Below, one piece after another: positions 43,448-53,138 of a stretch of DNA of 64,000 nt. Below the pieces are notes generated by a model, which worked only from the letters and a program-made list of their open reading frames with translations, searched no databases and was not told the DNA's origin. The DNA comes from Candidatus Thiosymbion ectosymbiont of Catanema sp. Cochon2018 (lineage in GTDB: Bacteria; Pseudomonadota; Gammaproteobacteria; Chromatiales; Chromatiaceae), in assembly GCA_011392765.1 (NCBI GenBank), contig WYCW01000002.1:32917-96916 (forward strand), given 5' to 3'. How positions within the stretch are numbered: position 1 is the stretch's first letter; each line of letters begins with the position of its first letter. A program made the translations under genes and the position numbers.

Positions 43448-43571
43448 CAATGCCACTGATTTGATAGGGATTACCGGAACCGGAAGACCCTGAAATTATG
43501 GGAATCTTCACATCCCTGTGCCTGAATTCCGGCACTCCCTGCCGGAATGACGGCTTAACTTAATGGCATTG
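43448..43571. repeat. CAATGCCATTAAGTTAAGC-ended element, copy 3
   Basis: A 124-bp unit with the left end CAATGCCACTGATTTGATAG (diverged) and the right end GGCTTAACTTAATGGCATTG. Inside is a GGAATTCCGGCA/TGCCGGAAT type hairpin. It lies between two genes of the cluster, 4 bp after a stop codon. Confidence 0.65.
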
Positions 43572-43584
43572 GGCTGAGTGGGAC

Positions 43585-44922
43585 ATGCCGACTAACCAGG
43601 ACCACTACGGGACGCCGCGCTCGCGCTGGCTGGCTCCCATCCCCCCCACCGAAATCGACCAACGCCTTACGCAATGGCTCCGCCGGATCATACTCGCCAC
43701 GGTTTTCCTGACGATACTTGCCCTGTTGATATTCAGCATTCGCCTGAAGTGGTGGCCCCAAAGTGGCCTCGGATTTCTCCTTTATTGGCTGCACGACCAA
43801 GTCTATTTGGTGCTGAAGGGGTATCTCTGGACCCTGATCGCGCCCTGGGGGATCCTGCTGTGGGGAATGCTGGCCATTGTCGCTCTGCTGATCCTGTTCG
43901 GCCGTCCCTTGCTGGATTTCGCCCAGCACCGGCTGCTGGATCTGGCGATCAGGAACTCGCGGGGACACCGCCTGGTGGCTGGATGGGTGCGGCGATTCGC
44001 GGGGTCCCGTTTCCCCCCGGAATTGCTGTCCTTGCGGGTCGCCCACGAATACCGCGTCTGCTTCCACCGTCTTACCGCCGCGGACCTGAGCCCAATGCAA
44101 ATAGCGCCACAGGCGCAGGGATTGGTGGCCACGGCCCGGCTCTTGGCGACGGTGACTTCCAATGGGGCGGATGCCACACGGGTCGGGGCGCTCATTCCGC
44201 TTTACGAGGTCTATCTGGCCCTGAGGTGGTTGCGTGTGAGCCAAGGGGCAGCCATTCCACGCGGGTTGCTCGTAGATCAAGGCGAGTATCTGCTGGCCGA
44301 GTTGGCAGATAAACCGGGCACCGCCGTGGATGATCCCTGGACCGAAGAGGTGTTGCTGGGTGACGCCCAGCAGTTGCTCCGGACCGATGAGCTGGCTGCA
44401 CAGAAGAAGACCCAAGGGAAAGACGAGACGGCACGCCGGCAATTCGTCGAGGCATTGAGGCACCTGCGGGAACGGGTGGCCGGCATCGAACGGATGGCGG
44501 AGGTCCTTTGGCCCTGGTCCGATCGGGTGGGACCGGCCATTGCGGGGCCGGTGGTCCACCCAGGGATTCCCCCGGATGTGCAGCCGGAGCAAGTGGCCCT
44601 TGCCGGTCTGGTGGCGATACATCATGCCTTGGTGACCAAGCAGGCCGATGAAGGGATCCGGTTTCTCGATGCCTGCGACGGACTGGTATTGAGCCGGCAC
44701 CTTCAGCGTCACCAAAGGGACCATACGGTGGAGGCGCCGGTGGTGGGTTTGGCGGCAGCAGTGGATAACGCAACCGGGGTACTGGATCTCCGGCGCATCC
44801 TGATAGACCTGGACGCCGGACTGATGGTCGGGGATCGGGGAGACGAGATATTGGCAGAGGCAGATATGGCCTGGCTTAGCGGGATGCGAGGGCTCGAACG
44901 GCAACGCGCTGCAGTGGAATGA
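43585..44922 (+). CDS. Unknown inner-membrane protein of the cluster
   Basis: A 445-residue protein with two N-terminal membrane helices (IILATVFLTILALLIFSIRL, about 34-53, and WGILLWGMLAIVALLILFGR, about 89-108). A long cytoplasmic-type helical domain follows (RLLATVTSNGADATRVGALI, QFVEALRHLRERVAGIERMA, VAIHHALVTKQADEGIRFL). The family is unknown. Its stop overlaps the first possible start of the giant gene (ATGA at 44919-44922). Together with the small anchored protein before it and the anchored giant after it, it probably forms an envelope-spanning assembly. Confidence 0.6.
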   Translation: MPTNQDHYGTPRSRWLAPIPPTEIDQRLTQWLRRIILATVFLTILALLIFSIRLKWWPQSGLGFLLYWLHDQVYLVLKGYLWTLIAPWGILLWGMLAIVALLILFGRPLLDFAQHRLLDLAIRNSRGHRLVAGWVRRFAGSRFPPELLSLRVAHEYRVCFHRLTAADLSPMQIAPQAQGLVATARLLATVTSNGADATRVGALIPLYEVYLALRWLRVSQGAAIPRGLLVDQGEYLLAELADKPGTAVDDPWTEEVLLGDAQQLLRTDELAAQKKTQGKDETARRQFVEALRHLRERVAGIERMAEVLWPWSDRVGPAIAGPVVHPGIPPDVQPEQVALAGLVAIHHALVTKQADEGIRFLDACDGLVLSRHLQRHQRDHTVEAPVVGLAAAVDNATGVLDLRRILIDLDAGLMVGDRGDEILAEADMAWLSGMRGLERQRAAVE

Positions 44923-44945
44923 AGGGACGGGAAGGAGACAGGAAG

Positions 44946-47900
44946 ATGGATTGGCATGGGCTGCGTGAACGCGAGTCCCTGCGTTTGGTGCGGGAGCTGG
45001 GCCATCGAGTCCGGCGTCTGTCATTCCGCGAGCGGCTGGATTTCGCCTTTCTCGGGGTCGTCGGGGCGGTAGTGCTGGTGGCCATCATCGGGTTGACGCT
45101 TCTCTACGTCCTGCAACCGGAGGTCCCTCTCTGGGAACCGATCCGGGACGAGCGCATCCTGACCAACGTCCGTGACAAGCTGGATAAGGATCCGCTGGTG
45201 GACGCCGTCTACGACCACGCCCGTGGGCAACTGGTCGTGGCCCGTGGGAACGGGCTGGTCCATCGGTACTCTCCGGCCACGGGACTGTGGGAGAGGGAGC
45301 GTATCGGGCCGATCGTCAAGAAGGAGCTCTCGGCACTGGACCAGCTCCAGATGGGCTGCGGCCCCCCCGGTACCGAAGGACTTGCCCCTTGTCCTATGGC
45401 CGATCGGCTGTGGGCGGTCACCCGGGACGGCGGCCTTGCCGTGCGCGAGGCAGCAGGCTGGCGAACCCTGGTATCTGATAAAGCGTTCCGTAAGAGCGAT
45501 GGGATTCCTGTCTCGGGGAAAGAGCTTACGAAGCTCCAGGTCTCGACCGATGGAAACTGGCTGCTGGCGGTGGCTAACGACGACGAGTTAGGCGACCAGT
45601 TAGGGCTATACCGCACGGCGAACGCCCACTGGCAATCGTTGGGGGCGAGTCCCGTGGGCCGAGTGGAGACGCTCGCGTGGTGGGATGGTCGCTTCTGGCT
45701 GGGGGGCACAGAGGGACTGGCGAGCCTTACGCCGTCGGGGGACGGGCCTCGGGCCGTACCCCTGGAAGACATCGCCTATTCCATCCGGGTGGTGGAGCCC
45801 CAATCCGGCAGGGGTCTCTGGGTCCTTGGTCACCAGCCCTGTCCCGAAGGGGCTTCCGGGGGGGCGGGCGAACGCCTTCAGCTACGCCTGGTACGGGCAG
45901 GAGGGGTGGTCGAGGAAGTGATCGGTGAGGCCGCATGCCTTCCCGAACTCGACTCCGCTGCATTGCGCTTCGTCCAAGACCAGGGTGACTACTTTCTCGC
46001 CCAGACCCTGAACGGGATCTATGTCTACACGCATATAGGACACCGCTGGACCCGCCTGGTGGAGGGTGAAATAACGGCGACGAGCGAGGACCAGACAGAT
46101 ACCGGTCTCTGGTATGCCCGTCCCGGTGAAGTGGGATGGATTCAGGGGGGCAAGGTCTTAGGGCGCTGGACCCTGCCTGCCGATGAGGCACGTATCCGGC
46201 AATTGGTCCACACGGACACGGGGATGGCCCTGGGTCTCAGTGATGCCGGCTCGATACTCAGATTCGCTCGGGGGGAGGAGACTCCTGAGCCGGTGTATTC
46301 CGCGCCGCCCAGAGTCGTCGGTCCACCCGAGAATGAAAAAGAGGTTAAGTTCCACCACGTTCTTGCCGAGGGGGACCGGGTGCTGTTCATCGGTACCGAC
46401 CGGGCATTGGCGCATGGCCTGCGTGATCGCAGCTATCGGTGGCACAAGCATAACGACCTGGCCCGGTGGCTGTATGATGACAAGACCCATTTCGTCAAGA
46501 CCGACTCCTGGTACTACGCCGTCACGGTCTCGGTGGGGCAGGCAGAGGTGTACCGGTTCACCCTCTCGGCACTCCCACCGTTGGCAGAAACCCCGGAGCC
46601 CCTTGCCAAGGTGCCCATGGGGGTCCTGAGGGCCGCGGTTGCGTGGGCCGATGACGGCATCGCCCTCCTGGACGAGGGGGGCGGGCTACGGCTGATCGAG
46701 GTGAACGGTCAGGTGAGATACGAGAAGTCGGACAGTCCGAGAGGGCCGATCCATGATATCGAGGCCTTCCCTGATCGACTTCTGGTGGCCACGGATCAGG
46801 GTTTATATCGCTATGATTTGGATACGCGAGGCTGGAACTCGCTCGGTCCACCCAAAGGGAAACCCGCCTTGCGCGCTATAGCGAGCAGAAAACAAGAGAT
46901 CTTCGGCGTAACTGCGGGGGGGCGCCTGATCGACGCCAAGACGGGGGATCGACTGGTAGGCAGCGAGGGACAACACCAAGTCACCAGTGGCGCCCTGGAT
47001 GATGTACTCCTGGTCGGCAAGAAGCTGTACCTGGCCGGCAGTGGCTATGTCGACGAATACGACACCGAGCAGCGTGAACTCAGCAACCAGTGGCGTCTGT
47101 CTACTAGGAAAGGAGCCGTGGAATTGGTCGCGGTATTGGACGGCCAACCCCTGACCCTGGCCGCTGGGATGCTTTCCTTGGGGAGGGATCCAATTGCTCC
47201 GTCTGCGGGAAAGGTCCTATCGGCGTCACTTGGCGACGGATTTATTTGGACCGTGCGCCGGCATGGGGACCGGCGTTATCTGCGCAGCCACAGGATTTCT
47301 GCTCCCTTCGCTGTCGAGCACGATGAGTGTCGCTATCGCCATCCGGTCAGCCATTACCGTGGGAAGCGCATCTTAGATGCCCTACCCCTCGATGATCGGC
47401 GTCTACTGGTGCTGACGGACACGGGTTTAGAGACCTACGACCGCCTTGCACACAACTGGCACGGTGGAATAGAACGATCCGGTTCACCGGGCGATCGTTT
47501 GTATCGCCTGGGCAATCAAGTGCTGTGGGCCAAGCACGGGACGCATGGTTTCCATCTGTCCTTATTCGATCCAGGTCGCCCTTGGAAAGCCGGACATTGC
47601 GATGCCCAAATCGATGTCCTACCCGCGTCCCGGAAGCCGAAAAAGGTCCGAGATTTCGCCGTCGATGAGACCCATGGACAACTGGCGTGGCTCGACCGGA
47701 AGGGTATCTTGCAGTTCCGAGACGGAACCCGCGTCGGGGGCGATGAATTACCGGACCCGAGCTCTTTCCTGCGTTTCCATATCGCACAAAAAGATCTCTG
47801 GTTATTTGCGTCGGCACAGGCTGCGTGGACCTATGATGTACGCCGCCAACAATGGAAGCGTCACAGATTCATGGGTGTCCCCGGCGATGTGAAAATTCAC

Positions 47901-50900
47901 GATGTCATCATGGAGAATGACCGCGGGCGCGTTCTGGTAAATCTGGTCGCGGCAGCAGACGGTGCAATCTTTTCCGGCGATTTTTCCCCGACAGGAGGAG
48001 GAAATATCCGTGTAACTCCGTTGCGGCGAGCGGAGGTCGAGCCCACCGCTTTGGGTACCTCGGACCTGATCGATGTGCAGATGGATTCCCGAGGACACTG
48101 GCTGCTCCTGTTCGGGGACCGGCTGGTAGGCTATGACCCAAATCCGCGCCGCTGGATCGGGCAGATACGTTTTCCATCCGCCGATGTCTCCCGACGTCTC
48201 ATGCGCTTAGCGGGGCACTGGCTGATCACGGACGAAAACGGGGCCCGGTGGTGGGTACAGCGGGACAAAGAGGTTCTGTTTCCGGCCGCGGACAGTTCGG
48301 TCCGGGAGGTCTTCCGAAGCTACCGGCCGGAGGACGGCGAGCAGCAGGCGCTGGGGAACGATGGAACCCTGTACCGCCTGCGTGGGAACGGCAAGCTAAG
48401 CTGCCTAGGGGCAAATGGCAAGGTACCGTGCCCCACACAGGTCGGGGTAACCATGAGGTTGCAGCCGGACGAGGTGTTGAACGAGTACGAATGGGGACGA
48501 CGGCGGATTCTGATTACGCGTAGCGGTATGCGGCTTTATAACTTCGAGGGTCGCCGGGAACTGCGACCGGCAACAACCCTGGCAGACACGATAGAGGTTC
48601 AGGATCTGCGCATAGTCGGTGCGTATCTGTGGATACTTACAAAAGACAGTCGGCTCTACCGCCTGGGGCAGGACGGGGTGACTCGACGCCTGGCAAAGGA
48701 GGTTGATGCCCTCAGGGTCGATCCGGCTGGGAATCTGTGGGTATTGCAAGGCACTAGGGCCAAACGTTGGGACGGCCGCGACTGGTCCGGTCCGAGCGGT
48801 AAACCTGTCGGTCAAGCCACCGTCCGTTCCGCCTGGATTTGGGTGGATGAAGCAATGGGTGCAACGACCTTGCATGCGGATGGGACCCTGGACGGACCGA
48901 ACGGTACTCTACAACTTCCGGATGACACTCGGTTGGCCGAGTCGCCGAAAGCGGTGTTTGCGGATCTGGATGGACAGGGGTACTGGCTCTTGTATCAAGA
49001 CAGCCTGGTACAGGTTACCCAAGAGCCCTGTCCGGTCGCCGAGCCGGTTCCGGAGTCGCCTTTGCAGCACCGACCTCAGACGCAGATAGGGGTAATGCCG
49101 ACATCGTGTCCGACGGTCTCTCGACACATTGCTGCGAGCTGGTTTTCTCCCTTCCAACTGGTCGGTGCTCCGCAACGAATCGACGATAAAAACTTACGGC
49201 TTCCGGTCGAGTACGGAACTATCCATGTGCGGGTGGGACCGGATGGAGAAGAAGGGACCGTACAGGACATTGACATTGACCCCTCGCGAAAGCGGCGCGG
49301 GCGTCCCGAGGATCTTCGGTTATCCGACCGATCCTATGTGAAACAACGCCCGGATGGAGAATTCGCTTACGATCCCATCCAAGGTCTCGAGTTACGAGGA
49401 ACACTGGTAGCCGATCGGCCCAGCGGAGCGGTCATGCTGGGAAAGGGAGAGATGAAACCAATGCCGGGGACACCGCTGGAGGCCGGTTGGATCGGTTGGG
49501 ACCGAGCCCGCAAGGTATTTAGGCTTCGGGGACCCACTGACCCGCTTTCCCTGGGGTCCGACCAGATGATCGTGGATAGGCGTTTCCGGTTCGATCATCC
49601 GGGAGTGGCAATAGCACGTCCAGGTACCAAGGTCACGCTGGCCAATCGCTTCGGACTCTGGCAATTCGCCGGCAGTGCGGATGGACAACCGAAACACTAT
49701 TTGCCGGTAGAGCTGCCCGGTACGATCAGGCCGATTCCGGGCTACTTTCTGACGGCCAAAGGTTCGATCAGCTTCACTGGTGAAGCAGTAGACGCAACCG
49801 CCATGCGGGTGTCGTTCGGCAGGGGTGCACTGACGCTTAAGCAGGACCTGCGTAGGCCTGGAATACAAGCCGAGCTACGAACCTCATCGGGAATGGAAAA
49901 TGCCTTCGCCGCTACCGGATTCCGTTGGGACCATCGGCGTGGGCTGGCCTGGCACGAGGGTGTTTTGCATGTATTCACCGATGCGGGCGTACATCCGGCG
50001 GTGGACCCGTTTAAGCCGGTCCCTACCCCCGCCGGGTCCGATCGACTGCGGGCTATTGAAGGAGCAGGTCTCCATCTGGAGCGGGACGGACAGTGGTTCC
50101 GGCTCGATTCACCCTCGCACTGGCATCGATTGTCCACGGCGCCTGTGCCGCGAACGCGCCAAATCCTGGATGAGCCCCCCTGGCGCTGGAGCACCACGGA
50201 GCAGAGAGTAGAGGTTAGCCATTCGGCTTGGGGTGATCGCTTCGTAAAAAATACCCCCAACGGCATCATCGGCTTCAACAGTGACCGACTACAGGCGGCC
50301 GCTTGGACGGATCAGGGCCTGCTGGTGGCCAGCTCGGCTGGGCTGGAGCTCGATGCGACTCCACTGCTCGACTCTGTGGATCGCGCACCGGGGTCGTGGG
50401 ACCGGTTCGTACAGCACCGGGACACTCTATATGCCTTTTCGGATAACAAAGCCTGGCACTGGAACCCCGAGTCGCGAGCGCTGGTCTCGATCCCCGCGGA
50501 CCAGGATCCACGCAAGAATGAGTTGTTGGCACAGATCGGTCCCCTCCGGTTTGATCGCCTCGACCGAAAGATCCATGCCCAGGTTCAGGTACGTGATCCC
50601 GTAAGCGGTAAACGACCTCTGACATCCCTGGATATTTCACCCGAGGGATTGGCACTGGATCGCGTGCGGGATGTCCTGATGCGTGACGATGAACTGTGGC
50701 TCGTGACCGACGCCGGTCTGATCCGCCACGAGGATACCCGGAGCCTTGGCCTAGCGGGCATTGAGGATTTGGCGCGGTTAAGCAATGGCGATAAGGCCAT
50801 GCTCCCGATCGAGCGTCTGGGGCGTCCGCAGGATGAAGGTGAAAAAAATGAACCGGAGGCCATTCGTGCCCTCGCGGCCGATCGTTGCATCCAGTGGGGC

Positions 50901-53138
50901 GCACGGGGTACCACCCGCTGTCCCGAAGATTGGCGAAAGGTCCCATTCACTCGGGGCGAGACCGCCTTATGGCACTGGCAGGAAACGTCTGCTGGCCGCA
51001 TTCAAGGCAATTACCGAATCGGCGGAAACAAGGGCGACACGCTGGAGGTCGTTCTCGGCGCGGACGGCTGGCGTCACGATAGCCTGCTCGACGCGGCCTA
51101 TTGCCGCGGGCAAACCGTCACCCTCTGGCGTCACGGCAAGGGTGTCGTCCTGTCCACCATCCATTCCCGGTCGGATGCCGGATTGACCGGTCAAGTCGTC
51201 ACACTACGCGCCAAAGATGGTCGCTTCCTCTGTCTGGAAACGGACCGCCCCAGTGCCTCCCCACCCCTCCGCGCAGGGTTGTACCTGCGCACCGGCGAGG
51301 CCGGTTTCCTCCGCCTGGAAGACCAGCACTGGTCGCCAGTCAATGGGAAGACCAGTGCTGCATTGGAGATGCGATTTGGTGACCGGATGCCTGTTGACCG
51401 CGCGCGTTTGCGGATCTTCAAACGTGACGTGCAGTACCACGACGACCAAGGTACATGGCAACGGCTACGCTGGCAGGATGGTGCCCTCTCGGTGGATCGC
51501 TACGGGGCGCTTACCGTGGCTCAGGGACGGGTTTGGGCAGCAACCGACAAACATTTGCTGGCCGTCATGCCCTCCCCACAAGATTCGGTGAACATCGACC
51601 TGGACCGGTTCGCCCCGAGTCCCTTGCCCTGTAGCGAACTGACCGATTTCCGCACAGTGGAGGAAGAAGATGGGGATACCGCGCGTCTGCGGTGCGCGCA
51701 AGATAGTCGCCAGCGATACGCGACCAAACTGCCCGCAGCTACGGGCGAGGCTGCATTCGAGCCTTTGACCGGTCCCGACTTTTTCGCGGAGCGGACCCTG
51801 GTGGATAAAGCTGGTTCGCGCTTTGGTGACTGGACGCTAAGCGGCAGAAAAGACGAGCATCCGGGTCGGATCGAAGGGAAATTGCAGGGGGAACAGGGGG
51901 AACCCGTGTCGCTCGACCAAGGCCGCTTTTCCTTTGACGATATCTCGGATTTGGTCGCTGCCCCGGATGGACACCTGTATACGCTGAGCCGGAGCTCGGG
52001 TTGGCAACGCAGTGATGCCCTGGACTTGAAGACCATCATCCCTGGACCCTTGACTGCTGTACGCACCGGAAAGATTGCATCCTTGCATGCGGGTGAGGAT
52101 GGGACCGCCTGTGCCGTCGGTAGGGATGGTCGCAGCTGGCGGGTGCGACAGGATTCCGCCGGTAGCGTGCCGACCTGCTTACATGACCTGGGGGACGACC
52201 CCTTGTGGAGCTACCGCCGCGACTCCGGAGATAAACTGCGAATCTTCGGGAAGAACCGACAGGGTGGCCATCTCTTACGACAGTTCGAGGAAGGTCGTTT
52301 CCCGGACGACCGCGTCCGGTTCCCCCCTACTGTCCGGCGTGACGAGCAGGGTAACTCGATCGTCCTGGCCAACCGGAAGGTGGCCAGCCATGTCCTCGAC
52401 GGTGTTGATCTTCATCGAACGGCACTGGAATCTCCGGTTGATCCTTCGGTTTATGAGGAATTGCCGGTGTCGCGGGATAAAAAATTACTGGGCTGGGGGC
52501 TGAATGACGGGGGCCTGTCGTGGCTACGCTGGCAGACGGAAGACAGCATCCGACAGCGCGCAGTCAGGAGTGACCTAGGCACACCCTGGACGCTGGCAGA
52601 CAACCAGTTGCTCGCACCGAACTGGTCCCATGAGCAGCGCGCAGAAATGGGGCTCGGCGACGGCGAACAGCTCCGGATCAGCATCGGACGCCGGGGGTTT
52701 GTCCTGCAACGTGGCGATGGTGCGGTGCACCTGCTGGACATATCTGAATCGGAACATATGGATCGCCGACTTGATCCGTTGGCCGTTATCCAGCTGCCGG
52801 GGAAATTTCTCCTGGTCGAGCGAAGAGAAATACTGAGGTTGCACGAACAGCCGTTGTTGCGCCAACTGTTGCGGCAGCCTCGAATTTCTCCCCGTTCGGG
52901 CGTTCCTATAGAACGGAAGGCGGTCAGAAAGCTGCAACAATCCTTGGCTGACCAGGGGTACCCACCAGGACCTATCGATGGGGTGTTCGGATCTCGCACC
53001 ATCATAGCTGTCAACAAGTTTCTGGCGGATTTTGGGCTCTATAAACCATGGGAGCCGAACAGAACGCCGGTAGAATTGGTCGAATCGGTATCTATTACAG
53101 ATACCCGAACTGCCCCTAAACCGAGACTCGTCCCGTGA
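44946..53138 (+). CDS. Giant membrane-anchored propeller-like protein with PG-binding end
   Basis: About 2,730 residues. One membrane helix near residues 37-59 (FLGVVGAVVLVAIIGLTLLY) would leave nearly all of it in the periplasm. The body is a long series of beta-propeller-like blades with a recurring Y-D...W pattern: LYRYDLDTRGWNSLG, LETYDRLAHNWHGG, AAWTYDVRRQQWKRH, LVGYDPNPRRWIGQ and VYTHIGHRWTRL. The end (about 2,640-2,700) is a peptidoglycan-binding domain: VRKLQQSLADQGYPPGPIDG, VFGSRTIIAVNKFL. ATG 44946 has a good SD (AAGGAG, 9 bases upstream). ATG 44919 is an alternative that overlaps the previous stop. The last 4 bp overlap the GTG of fxsA. The length and layout fit a structural or surface-sensing protein, but no activity is visible. 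It was read as one uninterrupted frame of 8.2 kb, which argues for selection. Confidence 0.8.
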   Translation: MDWHGLRERESLRLVRELGHRVRRLSFRERLDFAFLGVVGAVVLVAIIGLTLLYVLQPEVPLWEPIRDERILTNVRDKLDKDPLVDAVYDHARGQLVVARGNGLVHRYSPATGLWERERIGPIVKKELSALDQLQMGCGPPGTEGLAPCPMADRLWAVTRDGGLAVREAAGWRTLVSDKAFRKSDGIPVSGKELTKLQVSTDGNWLLAVANDDELGDQLGLYRTANAHWQSLGASPVGRVETLAWWDGRFWLGGTEGLASLTPSGDGPRAVPLEDIAYSIRVVEPQSGRGLWVLGHQPCPEGASGGAGERLQLRLVRAGGVVEEVIGEAACLPELDSAALRFVQDQGDYFLAQTLNGIYVYTHIGHRWTRLVEGEITATSEDQTDTGLWYARPGEVGWIQGGKVLGRWTLPADEARIRQLVHTDTGMALGLSDAGSILRFARGEETPEPVYSAPPRVVGPPENEKEVKFHHVLAEGDRVLFIGTDRALAHGLRDRSYRWHKHNDLARWLYDDKTHFVKTDSWYYAVTVSVGQAEVYRFTLSALPPLAETPEPLAKVPMGVLRAAVAWADDGIALLDEGGGLRLIEVNGQVRYEKSDSPRGPIHDIEAFPDRLLVATDQGLYRYDLDTRGWNSLGPPKGKPALRAIASRKQEIFGVTAGGRLIDAKTGDRLVGSEGQHQVTSGALDDVLLVGKKLYLAGSGYVDEYDTEQRELSNQWRLSTRKGAVELVAVLDGQPLTLAAGMLSLGRDPIAPSAGKVLSASLGDGFIWTVRRHGDRRYLRSHRISAPFAVEHDECRYRHPVSHYRGKRILDALPLDDRRLLVLTDTGLETYDRLAHNWHGGIERSGSPGDRLYRLGNQVLWAKHGTHGFHLSLFDPGRPWKAGHCDAQIDVLPASRKPKKVRDFAVDETHGQLAWLDRKGILQFRDGTRVGGDELPDPSSFLRFHIAQKDLWLFASAQAAWTYDVRRQQWKRHRFMGVPGDVKIHDVIMENDRGRVLVNLVAAADGAIFSGDFSPTGGGNIRVTPLRRAEVEPTALGTSDLIDVQMDSRGHWLLLFGDRLVGYDPNPRRWIGQIRFPSADVSRRLMRLAGHWLITDENGARWWVQRDKEVLFPAADSSVREVFRSYRPEDGEQQALGNDGTLYRLRGNGKLSCLGANGKVPCPTQVGVTMRLQPDEVLNEYEWGRRRILITRSGMRLYNFEGRRELRPATTLADTIEVQDLRIVGAYLWILTKDSRLYRLGQDGVTRRLAKEVDALRVDPAGNLWVLQGTRAKRWDGRDWSGPSGKPVGQATVRSAWIWVDEAMGATTLHADGTLDGPNGTLQLPDDTRLAESPKAVFADLDGQGYWLLYQDSLVQVTQEPCPVAEPVPESPLQHRPQTQIGVMPTSCPTVSRHIAASWFSPFQLVGAPQRIDDKNLRLPVEYGTIHVRVGPDGEEGTVQDIDIDPSRKRRGRPEDLRLSDRSYVKQRPDGEFAYDPIQGLELRGTLVADRPSGAVMLGKGEMKPMPGTPLEAGWIGWDRARKVFRLRGPTDPLSLGSDQMIVDRRFRFDHPGVAIARPGTKVTLANRFGLWQFAGSADGQPKHYLPVELPGTIRPIPGYFLTAKGSISFTGEAVDATAMRVSFGRGALTLKQDLRRPGIQAELRTSSGMENAFAATGFRWDHRRGLAWHEGVLHVFTDAGVHPAVDPFKPVPTPAGSDRLRAIEGAGLHLERDGQWFRLDSPSHWHRLSTAPVPRTRQILDEPPWRWSTTEQRVEVSHSAWGDRFVKNTPNGIIGFNSDRLQAAAWTDQGLLVASSAGLELDATPLLDSVDRAPGSWDRFVQHRDTLYAFSDNKAWHWNPESRALVSIPADQDPRKNELLAQIGPLRFDRLDRKIHAQVQVRDPVSGKRPLTSLDISPEGLALDRVRDVLMRDDELWLVTDAGLIRHEDTRSLGLAGIEDLARLSNGDKAMLPIERLGRPQDEGEKNEPEAIRALAADRCIQWGARGTTRCPEDWRKVPFTRGETALWHWQETSAGRIQGNYRIGGNKGDTLEVVLGADGWRHDSLLDAAYCRGQTVTLWRHGKGVVLSTIHSRSDAGLTGQVVTLRAKDGRFLCLETDRPSASPPLRAGLYLRTGEAGFLRLEDQHWSPVNGKTSAALEMRFGDRMPVDRARLRIFKRDVQYHDDQGTWQRLRWQDGALSVDRYGALTVAQGRVWAATDKHLLAVMPSPQDSVNIDLDRFAPSPLPCSELTDFRTVEEEDGDTARLRCAQDSRQRYATKLPAATGEAAFEPLTGPDFFAERTLVDKAGSRFGDWTLSGRKDEHPGRIEGKLQGEQGEPVSLDQGRFSFDDISDLVAAPDGHLYTLSRSSGWQRSDALDLKTIIPGPLTAVRTGKIASLHAGEDGTACAVGRDGRSWRVRQDSAGSVPTCLHDLGDDPLWSYRRDSGDKLRIFGKNRQGGHLLRQFEEGRFPDDRVRFPPTVRRDEQGNSIVLANRKVASHVLDGVDLHRTALESPVDPSVYEELPVSRDKKLLGWGLNDGGLSWLRWQTEDSIRQRAVRSDLGTPWTLADNQLLAPNWSHEQRAEMGLGDGEQLRISIGRRGFVLQRGDGAVHLLDISESEHMDRRLDPLAVIQLPGKFLLVERREILRLHEQPLLRQLLRQPRISPRSGVPIERKAVRKLQQSLADQGYPPGPIDGVFGSRTIIAVNKFLADFGLYKPWEPNRTPVELVESVSITDTRTAPKPRLVP

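Noticed and set aside
43555-45024. Minus-strand open frame of 489 codons
   Set aside because: Antisense to the 445-residue membrane protein of the cluster; no motif. A shadow of codon bias.
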